A DNA stretch of 64,000 nucleotides from Amazonocrinis nigriterrae CENA67 (GCF_016056305.1 NZ_JAECZC010000011.1:16500-80499), one strand, 5' to 3'; positions 26,571 to 36,594 are shown, numbered from the stretch's first letter. The notes: generated from the sequence alone by a model not told the origin. A program made the numbers and translations.

Positions 26571-27746
26571 ATGTTAGACAAATCCCAAGAAAAAGCAGAG
26601 GTGAAGTCATCAGTTAATTCACCTACAAAACCATCAGAAGTAGAAATCAAGGTTCAACCATCAGTAGCAGACAAACCCTCTGTATTTGAGTCTTTGGCAA
26701 AAAATGTTGCTCAAACTGGCAAAGGATTTGTTGACACAGCCGTAGGAGTGGGTTCAGCTGCGGCAAAACAAACACAAAAGTTAATTGAGCAAACAACTCA
26801 AACCACTGGTAGAGTCGTCAATCGTCTGAGTGAAAATTGGCTAATTCGTAAACTATCTGGGGTATTAAATTTAAATTGGCTGATTGGTTCTACCAATGTT
26901 GTTGATTTAGAAAAAGCAGAAGCAGCAGTCAACACACTCAAGCAAAAATATCCCCGTGAATCACCAAGTCAGATTTCTCACCGCATCATGGTAGAAAAAG
27001 CAACCAAAGCAGGAGGGATCGGATTAGCAACTAGTATTTTGCCAGGAGTAGCGACAGCATTATTCGCAATTGATTTAGCAGCAACAACAGAATTACAGTC
27101 AGAAATGCTTTATCAAATTGCATCTGCCTATGGCTTAGATTTAAAAGACCCTGCTCGCAAAGGTGAAGTTTTAGCAATTTTTGGTTTAGCATTGGGTGGC
27201 GGTCGTCTTTTGAAAGCTGCGGGATTAGGCTTACTGCGAAACGTGCCTTTTGCTGGTGCAGCGATCGCTGCCAGTTCAAATGCGACAATGATTTATTCGT
27301 TGGGGTATGCAGCTTGTCGATTTTATGAAGCCAAGCTAGATGCATCCGTATCACTGGCATCACCGCAGACACTAACAACTTTAAAACAACAGAGTGAACA
27401 ATATCTAGAAACAGCGATCGCTCAACAATCGGTAATGGATCAAATTTTAGTTCACATGATCCTTGCTAGTCATCCAGAGAAGACTTGGGAAGAAATTTTA
27501 CCAGAGTTGCAAGCTATAAATCTCAGTCCTAGTTCCTTGGATGTAATTGCCCAAAATATTAAATCGCCCCAGCCTTTAGAAACACTGCTGAATCAGTTGA
27601 ACCGTGATTTTGCCATACCTTTATTGGCACAGTGTGAAAAAATTGCCAAGCTTGACACTCAGGTTACACCAATTGAACACGAGATTATTCAAGCGATCGC
27701 CAACAAATTTGATATTGATCTAAAGTCAATAGTCAATAGTCAATAG
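26571..27746 (+). CDS. EcsC-like protein with repeat-derived C-terminus
   Basis: 391 residues. A low-complexity N-terminus (Lys/Ser/Pro-rich) is followed by helices with GKGFVDTAVGVGSAAAKQTQ and Ala/Gly-rich hydrophobic segments (GGIGLATSILPGVATALFAI, AAGLGLLRNVPFAGAAIAAS) like the EcsC family, peripheral or integral membrane proteins of unclear function. The final residues SIVNSQ are encoded by the start of an AGTCAAT repeat array, so the stop codon lies in repeat DNA. Assignment to EcsC is by pattern. Confidence 0.6.
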   Translation: MLDKSQEKAEVKSSVNSPTKPSEVEIKVQPSVADKPSVFESLAKNVAQTGKGFVDTAVGVGSAAAKQTQKLIEQTTQTTGRVVNRLSENWLIRKLSGVLNLNWLIGSTNVVDLEKAEAAVNTLKQKYPRESPSQISHRIMVEKATKAGGIGLATSILPGVATALFAIDLAATTELQSEMLYQIASAYGLDLKDPARKGEVLAIFGLALGGGRLLKAAGLGLLRNVPFAGAAIAASSNATMIYSLGYAACRFYEAKLDASVSLASPQTLTTLKQQSEQYLETAIAQQSVMDQILVHMILASHPEKTWEEILPELQAINLSPSSLDVIAQNIKSPQPLETLLNQLNRDFAIPLLAQCEKIAKLDTQVTPIEHEIIQAIANKFDIDLKSIVNSQ

Positions 27747-27768
27747 TCAAGAGTCAATAGTCAGTTGT
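27720..27768. repeat. AGTCAAT tandem repeats at the 3' end of the EcsC-like gene
   Basis: Five or so AGTCAAT/AGAGTCAAT units overlapping the stop codon. Confidence 0.85.
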
Positions 27769-27857
27769 TATTCTCCCTCATCCCCTCGCCCCTTAGCCTG
27801 AAAAAAGAATTTTGAGCAATACTGGTACAAGAAGGAATATTTACACAAAATCCCAAC

Positions 27858-29333
27858 ATGGCAATTCAACCTAGTGATACGCCTTTATTAGAATGGGCGG
27901 GTGATACTTTAGCAATTGGATTATTTGAAGATGCTGTAGACTTCACCGATGAACTAGCGACTTTAAACGAGAAGTTTGGCGGCATTTTAAAAGAACTGGT
28001 TGCCGAAGAAAAATTTACAGGCAAAGCCAACAGCACCATTTTCACTCGTGTGGGTGCTGGTAGCTCAATTAAGAAAGTGATTTTCGTAGGTTTGGGTAAA
28101 GCAGAAGCGCTAAAATTAGACACTGTGCGACGTGCTGCTGCTGCTGTAGCCAAAGTAGCGAAAAAGCAAAAAAGCAAAACTTTGGGCTTGAGTTTGCCAT
28201 TATGGAATAATGATCCAGCGGCAACAGCCCAAGCGATCGCAGAAGGAATACAACTAGCACTTTACCAAGATACTCGCTTTAAGTCTGAGCCAGAAGATAA
28301 AGATCCAGAAATAGAAAGCATAGATTTACTAGGATTTTCTGGACAAGAAGCAGCCATTGCCCGCGCCAATCAAATCGTGTCAGGTGTAATTTTGGCAAGG
28401 CAGTTAGTAGCAGCACCAGCTAATGCAGTCACACCAATTACCTTAGCCGAAACCGCGCAAGCGATCGCAAAAGACCACGGTTTGCAATTAGAAATTCTCG
28501 AACGGGAAGACTGTGAAAAGTTGGGCATGGGTGCATTTTTGGGAGTTGCCCAAGCTTCAGACTTGCCACCAAAATTTATTCATCTCACTTACAAACCAGA
28601 AGGTATACCTAAGAAAAAACTGGCAATTATAGGTAAAGGTTTAACCTTCGACTCTGGCGGACTTAACATTAAAGGTGCTGGTAGCGGCATCGAAACCATG
28701 AAAATGGATATGGGTGGCGCAGCTGCTACCTTGGGTGCAGCCAAAGCAATCGGTCAATTAAAGCCAGAGGTTGAAGTACACTTTATCTCGGCGGCCACTG
28801 AGAATATGATTAGCGGTCATGCCATGCACCCTGGTGATATCCTCAGAGCATCTAACGGCAAAACCATCGAAGTCAACAACACTGATGCTGAGGGACGTTT
28901 GACTTTAGCAGATGCTTTAGTCTTTGCCGATAAATTAGGATTAGATGCGATCGTCGATTTAGCCACCTTGACTGGTGCTTGTGTGATTGCTTTAGGCGAC
29001 GACATTGCCGGTTTGTATACTCCCGATGATGCCGTAGCTTCCCAGCTAGAGAAAGCTGCTGAAACATCAGGGGAAAAAGTGTGGCGGATGCCAATGGAAG
29101 AAAAATATTTTGAAGGATTAAAATCCGGCATTGCCGACATGAAAAACACCGGGCCACGTCCTGGTGGTTCCATTACCGCAGCTCTTTTCCTCAAGCAATT
29201 TGTCAAAGATACCCCTTGGGCGCACTTAGACATTGCTGGGCCAGTGTGGGCAGATAAAGACAATGGCTACAACAACGCTGGCGCAACCGGTTACGGCGTT
29301 CGTACATTGGTTAACTGGGTGCTTGCTGAATAG
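27858..29333 (+). CDS. pepA: Leucyl aminopeptidase (M17)
   Basis: 491 residues. Two-domain M17 enzyme: variable N-terminal macro-like domain and catalytic C-terminal domain with [24 protein letters not shown] and the hallmark NTDAEGRL, which supply the two-metal site. It releases N-terminal residues from peptides in the cytoplasm as a hexamer. Length is standard. It is followed by long GGTAAT-type repeats and then plsX. Confidence 0.95.
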   Translation: MAIQPSDTPLLEWAGDTLAIGLFEDAVDFTDELATLNEKFGGILKELVAEEKFTGKANSTIFTRVGAGSSIKKVIFVGLGKAEALKLDTVRRAAAAVAKVAKKQKSKTLGLSLPLWNNDPAATAQAIAEGIQLALYQDTRFKSEPEDKDPEIESIDLLGFSGQEAAIARANQIVSGVILARQLVAAPANAVTPITLAETAQAIAKDHGLQLEILEREDCEKLGMGAFLGVAQASDLPPKFIHLTYKPEGIPKKKLAIIGKGLTFDSGGLNIKGAGSGIETMKMDMGGAAATLGAAKAIGQLKPEVEVHFISAATENMISGHAMHPGDILRASNGKTIEVNNTDAEGRLTLADALVFADKLGLDAIVDLATLTGACVIALGDDIAGLYTPDDAVASQLEKAAETSGEKVWRMPMEEKYFEGLKSGIADMKNTGPRPGGSITAALFLKQFVKDTPWAHLDIAGPVWADKDNGYNNAGATGYGVRTLVNWVLAE

Positions 29334-29470
29334 GTAATAGGTAATAGGTAATGGGTAATGGGTAATGGGTAATGGGTGATGAGTAATAGTAAAATCCAAT
29401 TCCCAATTCCCAATTAGCAATTCCCAATTACCAATTACCAATTCCCAATGCCCAATTCCCAAATTCATGC
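29334..29470. repeat. GGTAATA / CCAATTC heptamer arrays
   Basis: TAGGTAA, then GGGTAAT units (29334-29380), followed by CCCAATT/ACCAATT units (29398-29461). The second array is roughly the complement of the first, so the pair can fold back. Confidence 0.9.
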
Positions 29471-29593
29471 TATCTTGGGCTAGCCATCAAAACCTGTTGC
29501 AATAATGACAAGCGTAATTTGGCTGTCAGAAAGTTACGGTTTTTCAGCAAAGCCATCTGGTAAAATTTGTAAGGTTTCTAGAAGCTCTGAGCG

Positions 29594-30619
29594 ATGAGAT
29601 CGACTGGCGTACGGATAGCAATTGACGCAATGGGAGGGGATCATGCACCCGGAGAAATCGTTGCTGGCGCATTGCGAGCAATGGAAGAGTTGGGTGTAAA
29701 AGTCCTGTTGGTGGGCGATCCCCAGCAAATTGAAGCTGCGTTGCCACCAAAAACGAATATGGAGCAGGTAGAGATCGTTCCTGCCCAAGAAGCGATCGCT
29801 ATGGATGAGGAGCCTTTAAACGCAGTTAGGCGTAAACGCAAGGCTTCCATTAATGTAGCGATGGATTTAGTTAAAAATCAGCAGGCAGATGCTGTGTTCT
29901 CTGCTGGCCACTCTGGGGCAGCAATGGCAGCAGCTTTGCTCCGCCTGGGACGATTGCCAGGAATTGACCGCCCAGCTATTGGAACGGTTTTTCCCACGAT
30001 CATCGCTGGCAAACCAGTAATGATACTTGATGTCGGCGCTAATGTAGACTGCCGCCCTAAGTTTTTAGAGCAGTTTGCAGTCATGGGGACAATCTATAGT
30101 CAATGCGTCTTGGGTACAACCGAACCCAAGGTAGGTTTATTGAATATCGGTGAAGAAGATACTAAGGGTAATGAGGTAGCTCTCCGCGCTCACCAACTGC
30201 TGCGGGAAAATCCCCAAATTACTTTTATTGGTAATGCCGAAGGGCGTGATGTGCTTTCCGGTAACTTTGATGTAATTGTATGTGATGGCTTTGTAGGCAA
30301 TGTGTTATTAAAATTTGCCGAAGCCGTTGGAGAAGTGATTCTGCAAATATTGCGCGAAGAATTACCCCAAGGATTACACGGTCAAATCGGCACGGCACTT
30401 TTAAAACCCAACCTCAAACGAATTAAGCAACGAATGGATCACGCAGAACATGGTGGTGCTTTACTCTTGGGCGTAGCCGGAATTTGTTTTATCGGCCACG
30501 GTAGCTCTCAAGCACCCTCAATTTATAATGCCATTCGTATGGCAAAAGAAGCTGTGGATAATCAGGTACTGCAACGACTCCAGTCGCAATATCAAATCCT
30601 ACAGCAAGACAATGATTAG
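29594..30619 (+). CDS. plsX: Phosphate acyltransferase PlsX
   Basis: 341 residues. It starts RIAIDAMGGDHAPGEIVAGA and includes FSAGHSGAAMAAALLRLGRLPGIDRPAI and FVGNVLLKFAEAVGE, all PlsX hallmarks. The enzyme makes acyl-phosphate from acyl-ACP, a first step in glycerolipid synthesis, at the inner face of the membrane. It leads the plsX-fabH-fabD-plsC run conserved in many cyanobacteria. Confidence 0.95.
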   Translation: MRSTGVRIAIDAMGGDHAPGEIVAGALRAMEELGVKVLLVGDPQQIEAALPPKTNMEQVEIVPAQEAIAMDEEPLNAVRRKRKASINVAMDLVKNQQADAVFSAGHSGAAMAAALLRLGRLPGIDRPAIGTVFPTIIAGKPVMILDVGANVDCRPKFLEQFAVMGTIYSQCVLGTTEPKVGLLNIGEEDTKGNEVALRAHQLLRENPQITFIGNAEGRDVLSGNFDVIVCDGFVGNVLLKFAEAVGEVILQILREELPQGLHGQIGTALLKPNLKRIKQRMDHAEHGGALLLGVAGICFIGHGSSQAPSIYNAIRMAKEAVDNQVLQRLQSQYQILQQDND

Positions 30620-30837
30620 CAATCAGCACTAGGCAGTCAATAGTCAATCAATAGTCAAAAATTCAGCTATCCCGTATTGAATTTGCACTTTTGGGCAGTA
30701 AAAATGCCCATGCCACAAGAAGCAATTAGTTGTTTAAAGGATGCAAGTTAATTCAGAAGCTCATGACTAGTGATGAATGACTATTGACCAATGACTATTG
30801 ACCATTGACTAAAAGCTGATAGCTTCGGAGGGCAGGA

Positions 30838-31830
30838 GTGGAAAAACTAGGCATAGCAATTACCGGAAGTGGCTCGGCAGTACCAGAAACTTCCATGGAC
30901 AACCAGGCACTAAGTGAACTCGTTGAAACATCTGATGAGTGGATTAGCACAAGAACAGGAATTCGTCAACGGCGTTTGGCACTTCCTACTGAGTCATTGA
31001 CTACGCTGGCAACAGCTGCTAGCAGTCAAGCGATCGCTGCTGCTGGAATTAAACCAACCGACTTAGATTTGATTTTACTGGCAACATCTACGCCTGATGA
31101 CTTGTTTGGCACCGCTTGTAGGATACAAGCCCAATTAGGAGCCACCAAGGCAGTAGCTTTTGATTTGACAGCTGCTTGCTCTGGATTTGTATTCGGACTA
31201 GTCACAGCTGCCCAATACATCAGGACAGGAGTTTATCAAAATGTACTCCTGATAGGAGCAGATATCCTCTCTCGTTGGGTAGATTGGCAAGACCGACGTA
31301 CTTGTGTATTGTTCGGTGATGGTGCTGGAGCAGTGGTATTGCAGGCGAATGATAGCGATCGCTTACTGGGTTTTGCGCTCAAAAGTGATGGCACTCAAAA
31401 TCACTACCTTAATCTTAACTATCAAGCATCACCCCAAGAACTGATTCCAGGCACACAAATTACTCAAGGCACTTTCCAACCCATAACCATGAATGGCAAA
31501 GAAGTATACCGCTTTGCTGCTCAAAAAGTGCCAGAAATTATTGACAAAGCCTTGTTTCAAGCTAACTTGAGTGTTGACCAAATAGACTGGCTACTTTTAC
31601 ATCAAGCTAACCAACGGATTCTTGATACTGTAGCCCAACGTCTTAATATTCCAGAACATAAAGTAATTAGCAATCTCGCTAATTATGGTAATACCTCCGC
31701 TGCCTCTATTCCCCTAGCCCTAGATGAAGCTGTACGCCAAGGCAAAATCAAACCCAATGACATCATTGCTACATCCGGCTTTGGTGCAGGTCTAACTTGG
31801 GGCGCGGCAATTTTTCAATGGGGAAGGTGA
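30838..31830 (+). CDS. fabH: Beta-ketoacyl-ACP synthase III
   Basis: 330 residues from GTG, preceded by GGAGGGCAGGA. Catalytic triad Cys114 (TAACSGFVFG), His255 (LLHQANQRI) and Asn285 (NYGNTSAAS) is intact. It condenses acetyl-CoA with malonyl-ACP to start fatty-acid synthesis. The GTG start agrees with MEKLGIAITGSGSAVP. Upstream, AGTCAAT-type repeats fill the 220-bp space from plsX. Confidence 0.95.
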   Translation: MEKLGIAITGSGSAVPETSMDNQALSELVETSDEWISTRTGIRQRRLALPTESLTTLATAASSQAIAAAGIKPTDLDLILLATSTPDDLFGTACRIQAQLGATKAVAFDLTAACSGFVFGLVTAAQYIRTGVYQNVLLIGADILSRWVDWQDRRTCVLFGDGAGAVVLQANDSDRLLGFALKSDGTQNHYLNLNYQASPQELIPGTQITQGTFQPITMNGKEVYRFAAQKVPEIIDKALFQANLSVDQIDWLLLHQANQRILDTVAQRLNIPEHKVISNLANYGNTSAASIPLALDEAVRQGKIKPNDIIATSGFGAGLTWGAAIFQWGR

Positions 31831-31927
31831 AGAGTTAGGAGTTAGGAGTTATGAGTTTTTAATTAACTCCTCACTCATAACTCTTAACTCTTGACTTCTT
31901 TGACCACTGACCACTGACTAATGACTA

Positions 31928-32809
31928 ATGACTAAAACTGCATGGGTGTTTCCCGGACAAGGTTCTCAAGCACTAGGAATGGGAACGGACTTATTAGATA
32001 TACCATCCGTTAAAGAAAAATTTGACCAAGCCGAGGCAATTTTGGGCTGGTCTGTCACAGAAATATGTCAAAACGAAGAAGATAAATTATCGCAGACGCT
32101 ATATACTCAACCAAGTCTGTATGTGGTAGAAAGTATTCTTGCCGATCTCATTCGAGAACGGGGACACAAGCCAGATTTAGTTGCTGGTCACAGTTTAGGA
32201 GAATATATAGCGCTTTATATTGCTGGTGTTTTTGATTGGTCAGCGGGATTACACCTAGTCAAACGCCGTGCTGAACTCATGGATAGTGCCGCAGGTGGGA
32301 TGATGGCAGCTTTGATGAACTTTGACCGGGAAAAGTTGGAAAAAGTCATCGCCGAAACTCCCGATGTGGTGTTAGCAAACGATAATAGCTCAACTCAGGT
32401 AGTAATCTCTGGTACTCCAGAAGCTGTACAAGGGGTGATGTCTCAAGTAAAGGCTAAGCGGGCAATTCCTCTAAAAGTTTCTGGGGCATTTCACTCACCC
32501 TTAATGGCTGCTGCTGCTGCCGAGTTCCAAGATATTCTAGAATCGGTAGTATTTCAGCCAGCCAATGTGCCAGTGTTATCAAATGTAGAACCAGTTGCAT
32601 CTATGGATGCCGAGATTTTAAAACAGCGCTTAAGTCAACAAATGACTGGTTCAGTAAGGTGGCGAGAAATTTCTCTACAATTACCAGCCAACGATATTCA
32701 GGAAGTAGTGGAAATTGGCCCTGGCAATGTGCTGACAGGTTTGATTAAACGCATCAGCCCTGGTTTAATCTTAAAGAACGTCCGTAATGCCGCTGAGTTG
32801 CCGGATTAG
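31928..32809 (+). CDS. fabD: Malonyl-CoA:ACP transacylase
   Basis: 293 residues. FPGQGSQ near the N-terminus, nucleophile Ser89 in AGHSLGEY, and the His in SGAFHSPLM show an active FabD. It transfers malonyl from CoA to ACP, supplying FabH and the elongation cycle. It starts 98 bp after fabH, with GTTAGGA repeats between, and shares its strand and presumably its transcript. Confidence 0.95.
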   Translation: MTKTAWVFPGQGSQALGMGTDLLDIPSVKEKFDQAEAILGWSVTEICQNEEDKLSQTLYTQPSLYVVESILADLIRERGHKPDLVAGHSLGEYIALYIAGVFDWSAGLHLVKRRAELMDSAAGGMMAALMNFDREKLEKVIAETPDVVLANDNSSTQVVISGTPEAVQGVMSQVKAKRAIPLKVSGAFHSPLMAAAAAEFQDILESVVFQPANVPVLSNVEPVASMDAEILKQRLSQQMTGSVRWREISLQLPANDIQEVVEIGPGNVLTGLIKRISPGLILKNVRNAAELPD

Positions 32810-32814
32810 GGACT

Positions 32815-32960
32815 CTAAGGGGCAGGGGCGCAGGGGGATGGGGAGATGGGGAGATAGATGAGGGAGAAGTTGGAAATAACTTCTTTTTACTGTTTCCTAT
32901 GCCCTATGCCCCATGCCCTATGCCCCATGCCCCATGCCCAATTCCCAATCCCTAATTTTT
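32815..32960. repeat. GGGGAGAT and CCCATGC repeat tract
   Basis: GGGGAGAT (32837-32855) and TGCCCCATGCCCTA units (32898-32945), the intergenic filler between fabD and plsC. Confidence 0.85.
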
Positions 32961-32961
32961 T

Positions 32962-33600
32962 ATGTCTCGAAGTCGTGAACCCTTTGTTAGTCTGGCACTC
33001 TACCACGCCTTTAAATGGTCGGTCGTCAGCCCCATGCTTCATGCTTACTTTCGGGGTAATATTTATGGTACGGAAAATGTTCCCCAATCAGGGCCGCTGG
33101 TGGTGGTAAGCAATCATGCAAGTTACTTTGATCCGCCAATTGTCTCGAATTGTGTGCGCCGTCCAGTGGCATACATGGCTAAAGAAGAGTTGTTTGAAAT
33201 CCCAGTTTTGGCACAAGCAATTAGATTGTATGGCGCTTACCCAGTTAGTCGGGGAACTAGCGATCGCACTGCCATTCGTTCAGCTTTAGAGTATCTTGAG
33301 AATGGCTGGGCTGTAGGTGTGTTTTTGCAAGGTACTCGCACCCCAGATGGTAAAATCACAGACCCTAAAAGAGGTGCAGTGCTACTAGCCGCTAAGGCAA
33401 AAGCACCACTATTGCCAGTGAGTTTGTGGGGAAGCGAAAGAATTTTAGAAAAAGGCTCGAAATTACCCCGTGCAGTTCCCCTTACTATTAGGATTGGCCC
33501 GGTGATTGATACTCCTAGTTCTACCAATAAAGAAGAATTGGAAGCAGTGACACATAAATGTGCAACAGTCATTAATGAAATGCACGATTTAGGGCGTTAA
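32962..33600 (+). CDS. plsC: 1-acyl-glycerol-3-phosphate acyltransferase
   Basis: 212 residues. HX4D box NHASYFDPP, then RRPVAYMAKEELFEIP and LQGTRTPDG (a motif III variant with Gln-Gly in place of Pro-Glu-Gly). It acylates the sn-2 position of lysophosphatidate. Place at the end of plsX-fabH-fabD supports this role. Repeats rich in CCCATGC (32900-32960) occupy the space after fabD. A palindrome containing a HIP1 site follows the stop (33631-33644). Confidence 0.9.
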   Translation: MSRSREPFVSLALYHAFKWSVVSPMLHAYFRGNIYGTENVPQSGPLVVVSNHASYFDPPIVSNCVRRPVAYMAKEELFEIPVLAQAIRLYGAYPVSRGTSDRTAIRSALEYLENGWAVGVFLQGTRTPDGKITDPKRGAVLLAAKAKAPLLPVSLWGSERILEKGSKLPRAVPLTIRIGPVIDTPSSTNKEELEAVTHKCATVINEMHDLGR

Positions 33601-33941
33601 CTGAGAACTTAATAAATATGCTTTAGGGGGGTGGCGATCGCCACTCTATTTCTGTATGTTTAAAAATCTCACACCAATTTGTCATTTGTCATTAGGAATT
33701 TAAGAAATATCAGTTCGAGTTAAGGACTTAAGTTCGATCACTTGAATGAGAAAATAAAGGTTTAAGACTGTCAAAACTAACGACACAATCAAGGTTTCGC
33801 CTTATCCTAAATTCAGGTATTTTGAAATTGGTATAACTATGACTATTTTCAATACAAAATCCGTCTTGAAAAGTTTGCTCAACGGGGGGAACCCCCGCAC
33901 GCAACTTTTCGCAAAATCCAAAATCCAAAATCCAAAATTAT
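33601..33941. other. Intergenic, small palindrome and AAAATCC repeats
   Basis: GTGGCGATCGCCAC (33631-33644) is a perfect palindrome shortly after plsC. CAAAATC heptamers (33910-33935) precede the permease gene. No gene. Confidence 0.6.
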
Positions 33942-34979
33942 ATGAGCGGTCTTGAAGCCAAAAGTATTTGGGATAAATTGAATAATTTGGCATTAGTCCG
34001 CTTTTTACTGTTGTTTGCTTCTGGCTGGGCAGTTGTGCAGCTTTTAGCTTACTTTGAGGCGGTCATTGTGATTTTCACATTCGCTGCAATTTTAGCTTTT
34101 TTACTTAGCTATCCTGTCGATTGGTTACGGCGTTTTTTACCCCACGGTGTCGCAGTAATTGTCGTTTTTTTGCTCAGCATTGTAATTCTTGGTGGTCTAG
34201 CAATTACCGTAGGTTTAACGATTCTATCGCAAGGACAACAATTAATTGATAGTATTAGTGTATTTTTAAATTCTTTAATACCTTTATTAGACCGATTAGA
34301 AGCATTTTTGCAAAGTCGTAATCTTCAGGTAGATTTAAATTTCATTGAAGAGCAATTACGTAATCAAGCTGTCTCAAGTCTTGTCACTAGTTTGGCTATT
34401 TTGCAAGCATTTTTGACTAATTTCGTAACTTTTATCTTGATTGCCGTTGTAGCTTTTTTCATGCTCCTAGACGGAGAAAAGCTTTGGAGTTTACTTTTAA
34501 AGATAATACCAAAGCAACGGCGTAGTAGATTGACAAATATTATCAAACGCGCTTTCTTAGGATTTTTTCGAGGTCAGTTGTTATTAAGTTTATTTTTAAC
34601 GAGTGCGACTTTTTTAGTTTTCTTATTATTAAACGTACCTTTTGCCTTGGTATTATCAGTCATAGTCGGAATTATTGACATTATTCCTGGCATAGGAGCA
34701 ACACTAGGAATTGCCACAATTACTCTAGTAGTTTTATCTCAAGGTGTTTGGTTAGCATTAAAAGTATTGGTAGCTTGCATTGTACTCCAACAGATACAAG
34801 ATAATTTGATTGCACCACGAATTATGCAAAATGCTTTGAATCTTAATCCCGTAGTGGTATTTTTTGCTTTGTTAGTAGGTGCTAGAGTTGCAGGTTTACT
34901 CGGTGTTTTTATCTCTATTCCCATTACTGGAGTACTAGTATCTTTGTTTGAGATTGATGAGATGAAAGCCGAAACTTAA
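33942..34979 (+). CDS. AI-2E family transporter (PerM-like)
   Basis: 345 residues with about eight membrane helices. N-terminal pair (VRFLLLFASGWAVVQLL, VIVIFTFAAILAFLLSY), a soluble loop (LDRLEAFLQSRNLQVDLNFIEEQL), and the conserved C-terminal IDIIPGIGATLGIATI and NALNLNPVVVFFALLVGARVAGLLGV. Family members are proposed small-molecule or sodium/proton exporters; the AI-2 role is not general. No partner gene. Confidence 0.88.
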   Translation: MSGLEAKSIWDKLNNLALVRFLLLFASGWAVVQLLAYFEAVIVIFTFAAILAFLLSYPVDWLRRFLPHGVAVIVVFLLSIVILGGLAITVGLTILSQGQQLIDSISVFLNSLIPLLDRLEAFLQSRNLQVDLNFIEEQLRNQAVSSLVTSLAILQAFLTNFVTFILIAVVAFFMLLDGEKLWSLLLKIIPKQRRSRLTNIIKRAFLGFFRGQLLLSLFLTSATFLVFLLLNVPFALVLSVIVGIIDIIPGIGATLGIATITLVVLSQGVWLALKVLVACIVLQQIQDNLIAPRIMQNALNLNPVVVFFALLVGARVAGLLGVFISIPITGVLVSLFEIDEMKAET

Positions 34980-35084
34980 TTGGGAGTTAGGAGTTAGTAA
35001 GGTTGCAATGCTTTGTGCCTGTACAGGAGTTTTAAGTTAATAATTAATGTAAAATAATCTGTAAGGCAAAAAAATTGGGGAATT

Positions 35085-35378
35085 ATGTCTTCAGATTTAA
35101 GAGCAGAATTAACACAAAACCTCGACGAGGCAGAATGGGAGTGGTTAATTCCTCATGCACAGCGAGATGCAGTGATTGTAGTGACGCGAGAATTAGATTT
35201 ACTGGATGTGGCAGAAGCGATCGCTAATGATAATATTCCATCAGTACAACAGTGGATTGATGAACAACTAATCGCCAAACCAACCACAGTACAGCTAGGA
35301 GAATGGAATGGCGATCGCACCAAACGATTTCACACCCTGATAATACAGCCCTATGTTCTCGTGCAAGAAATAAACTGA
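35085..35378 (+). CDS. DUF2288 domain protein
   Basis: 97 residues, soluble. Starts SDLRAELTQNLDEAEWEWLIPHAQRDAVIVV and includes LDLLDVAEAIANDN and VQQWIDEQLI, as in DUF2288. Function unknown; common in cyanobacteria and proteobacteria. It lies 105 bp after the permease with an ATTATG start context, perhaps its own unit. Confidence 0.85.
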   Translation: MSSDLRAELTQNLDEAEWEWLIPHAQRDAVIVVTRELDLLDVAEAIANDNIPSVQQWIDEQLIAKPTTVQLGEWNGDRTKRFHTLIIQPYVLVQEIN

Positions 35379-35391
35379 TGGCTGATAACTG

Positions 35392-35973
35392 TTAATGGTT
35401 AACAGACTGCTTATTTTTATCATCTGCACCAGTGTATCCGGTTGCAACCCACACTAAAGCTCTGACTCCATCACGGATGGATTTTCTTAGTGGTTCAGAC
35501 GGTTGTTCTGAAGGAACTGGTACTGTTTTGAACTCAATACCCCGACTACCTAAAACGATATCGCCAATGACAGAAGCACGGCGCATATGGTAGTCAGAAG
35601 TAATTAAATAAACGCTCTTGATCCCGCGAGCTTGCAAATCGTCTACTAAAGTAGTAAAATTTGTAACAGTATCTACAGCTTCGTAATCCAGGTGTAAACG
35701 TTTGGGATCAACGCCAGCCTTGATAAACACTTTTTGGGTGTATATAGGTGGACTACCGCCAGAAATCCATATTGGTAAATTTGGATGCTGGCGTGCAAAA
35801 TTTGCTGTAAACTTTTCTCGTTCTAGACGTTTGGTTGAACCACCCAAGACTACCATTGCTTGCGGTTGTATGTACTCGTTTCGTGCCTCTTTGTATCCTA
35901 ACCACATTAGTAGTGGCAGGGCAAGAAACATAAACCGAATTGATTTACCTGTAAACAAGAGATTATTCTTCAA
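35392..35973 (-). CDS. YdcF/SanA-like DUF218 protein
   Basis: 193 residues. One N-terminal helix (IRFMFLALPLLMWLGY) anchors a periplasmic DUF218 domain with AMVVLGGS, WISGGSP and LITSDYHMRRA. Related E. coli proteins (SanA, ElyC) affect cell-envelope integrity. It converges on DUF2288 with only 13 bp between stops. Confidence 0.88.
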   Translation of the reverse strand: MKNNLLFTGKSIRFMFLALPLLMWLGYKEARNEYIQPQAMVVLGGSTKRLEREKFTANFARQHPNLPIWISGGSPPIYTQKVFIKAGVDPKRLHLDYEAVDTVTNFTTLVDDLQARGIKSVYLITSDYHMRRASVIGDIVLGSRGIEFKTVPVPSEQPSEPLRKSIRDGVRALVWVATGYTGADDKNKQSVNH

Positions 35974-36203
35974 GGTTCTATGAATTTATCTGTTGAGACA
36001 GAATTTCCTCTAAAAAAACATAAATAACTATGTAGGGTAGCAGATTTATAGAAAATCTACCCCTGTGATCCCTGTCTATTCTTTTAATACACTTCTAATC
36101 GCGCTAATCCGCAAATAGTTTTCAGTGATGCATTATCCTACCCTGGATTAGGCAATTGATCAAAGACTTTTGACCAATTATTTGATTTAATTTTATTTTA
36201 ACG

Positions 36204-36239
36204 ACGGGACTGGTGCAACTTGAGCGTACGACCTAGCGC
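36204..36239. other. Distal attachment-site copy (tRNA-Arg 3' fragment)
   Basis: 36 bp matching the tRNA from the 3' end through the T arm to the anticodon stem. Three changes (36217, 36224, 36227) break the T-stem, so it is not a gene but an att copy that has drifted. Confidence 0.75.
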
Positions 36240-36304
36240 GAGACAAAAGCTGCTAACGCTCAAATGCTTGCCATTACAGGTTTATACTGTCACTACTCTA
36301 TGGA

Positions 36305-36324
36305 TGATAGTCATTTGATAGTCA
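36305..36324 (+). repeat. Arm-type repeat, distal copy
   Basis: TGATAGTCATTTGATAGTCA: an internal duplicate of TGATAGTCA. The same 20 bp recurs at 37968-37987, near the other end of the element. Confidence 0.85.
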
Positions 36325-36417
36325 TTTAGCCAAAATATACAAATATTTCTTATGTAAACCAGCATAATAAAAGTATAAAATAATACTTTTATAGTTATCA
36401 GATAACTAGTGATACTC

Positions 36418-36549
36418 ATGGTTAAGCACACACATGGAGGTAAACGCAATGGCGCTGGTAGAACTAGTAAATGGGGTGATGAAGTAAAGACTCAAGTTTA
36501 TAGATTACCTCTTAATAATGTACATTCCATTTCCATAATTTACCTGTAA
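36418..36549 (+). CDS. Small ORF, truncated GGKRxGAGR-type protein
   Basis: 43 codons: MVKHTHGGKRNGAGRTSKWG, then DEVKTQVYRLP and a changed tail (LNNVHSISIIYL). The basic GGKR-GAGR-SKWG opening matches the N-termini of small proteins common on cyanobacterial plasmids and mobile elements; the usual continuation is lost after about residue 31, suggesting a frameshift or deletion. A hairpin terminator follows directly. Whether it is still translated is uncertain. Confidence 0.45.
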   Translation: MVKHTHGGKRNGAGRTSKWGDEVKTQVYRLPLNNVHSISIIYL

Positions 36550-36559
36550 GGTACTTTCC

Positions 36560-36594
36560 AACCTCCTAAAACTCATAGGAGGTCATAGGAGGTT
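36560..36594 (+). terminator. Terminator after the small ORF
   Basis: AACCTCCT (36560-36567) pairs with AGGAGGTT (36587-36594), followed by TTCCTTTTTT. The loop repeats TAGGAGG, so an alternative pairing exists. Confidence 0.7.

Noticed and set aside
28817-29263. Long minus-strand open frame inside pepA
   Set aside because: It is the antisense shadow of the M17 catalytic domain, which has full motif support on the plus strand.
36204-36239. Second tRNA gene
   Set aside because: Only the 3' part is present and three changes disrupt the T-stem; it is an attachment-site copy.
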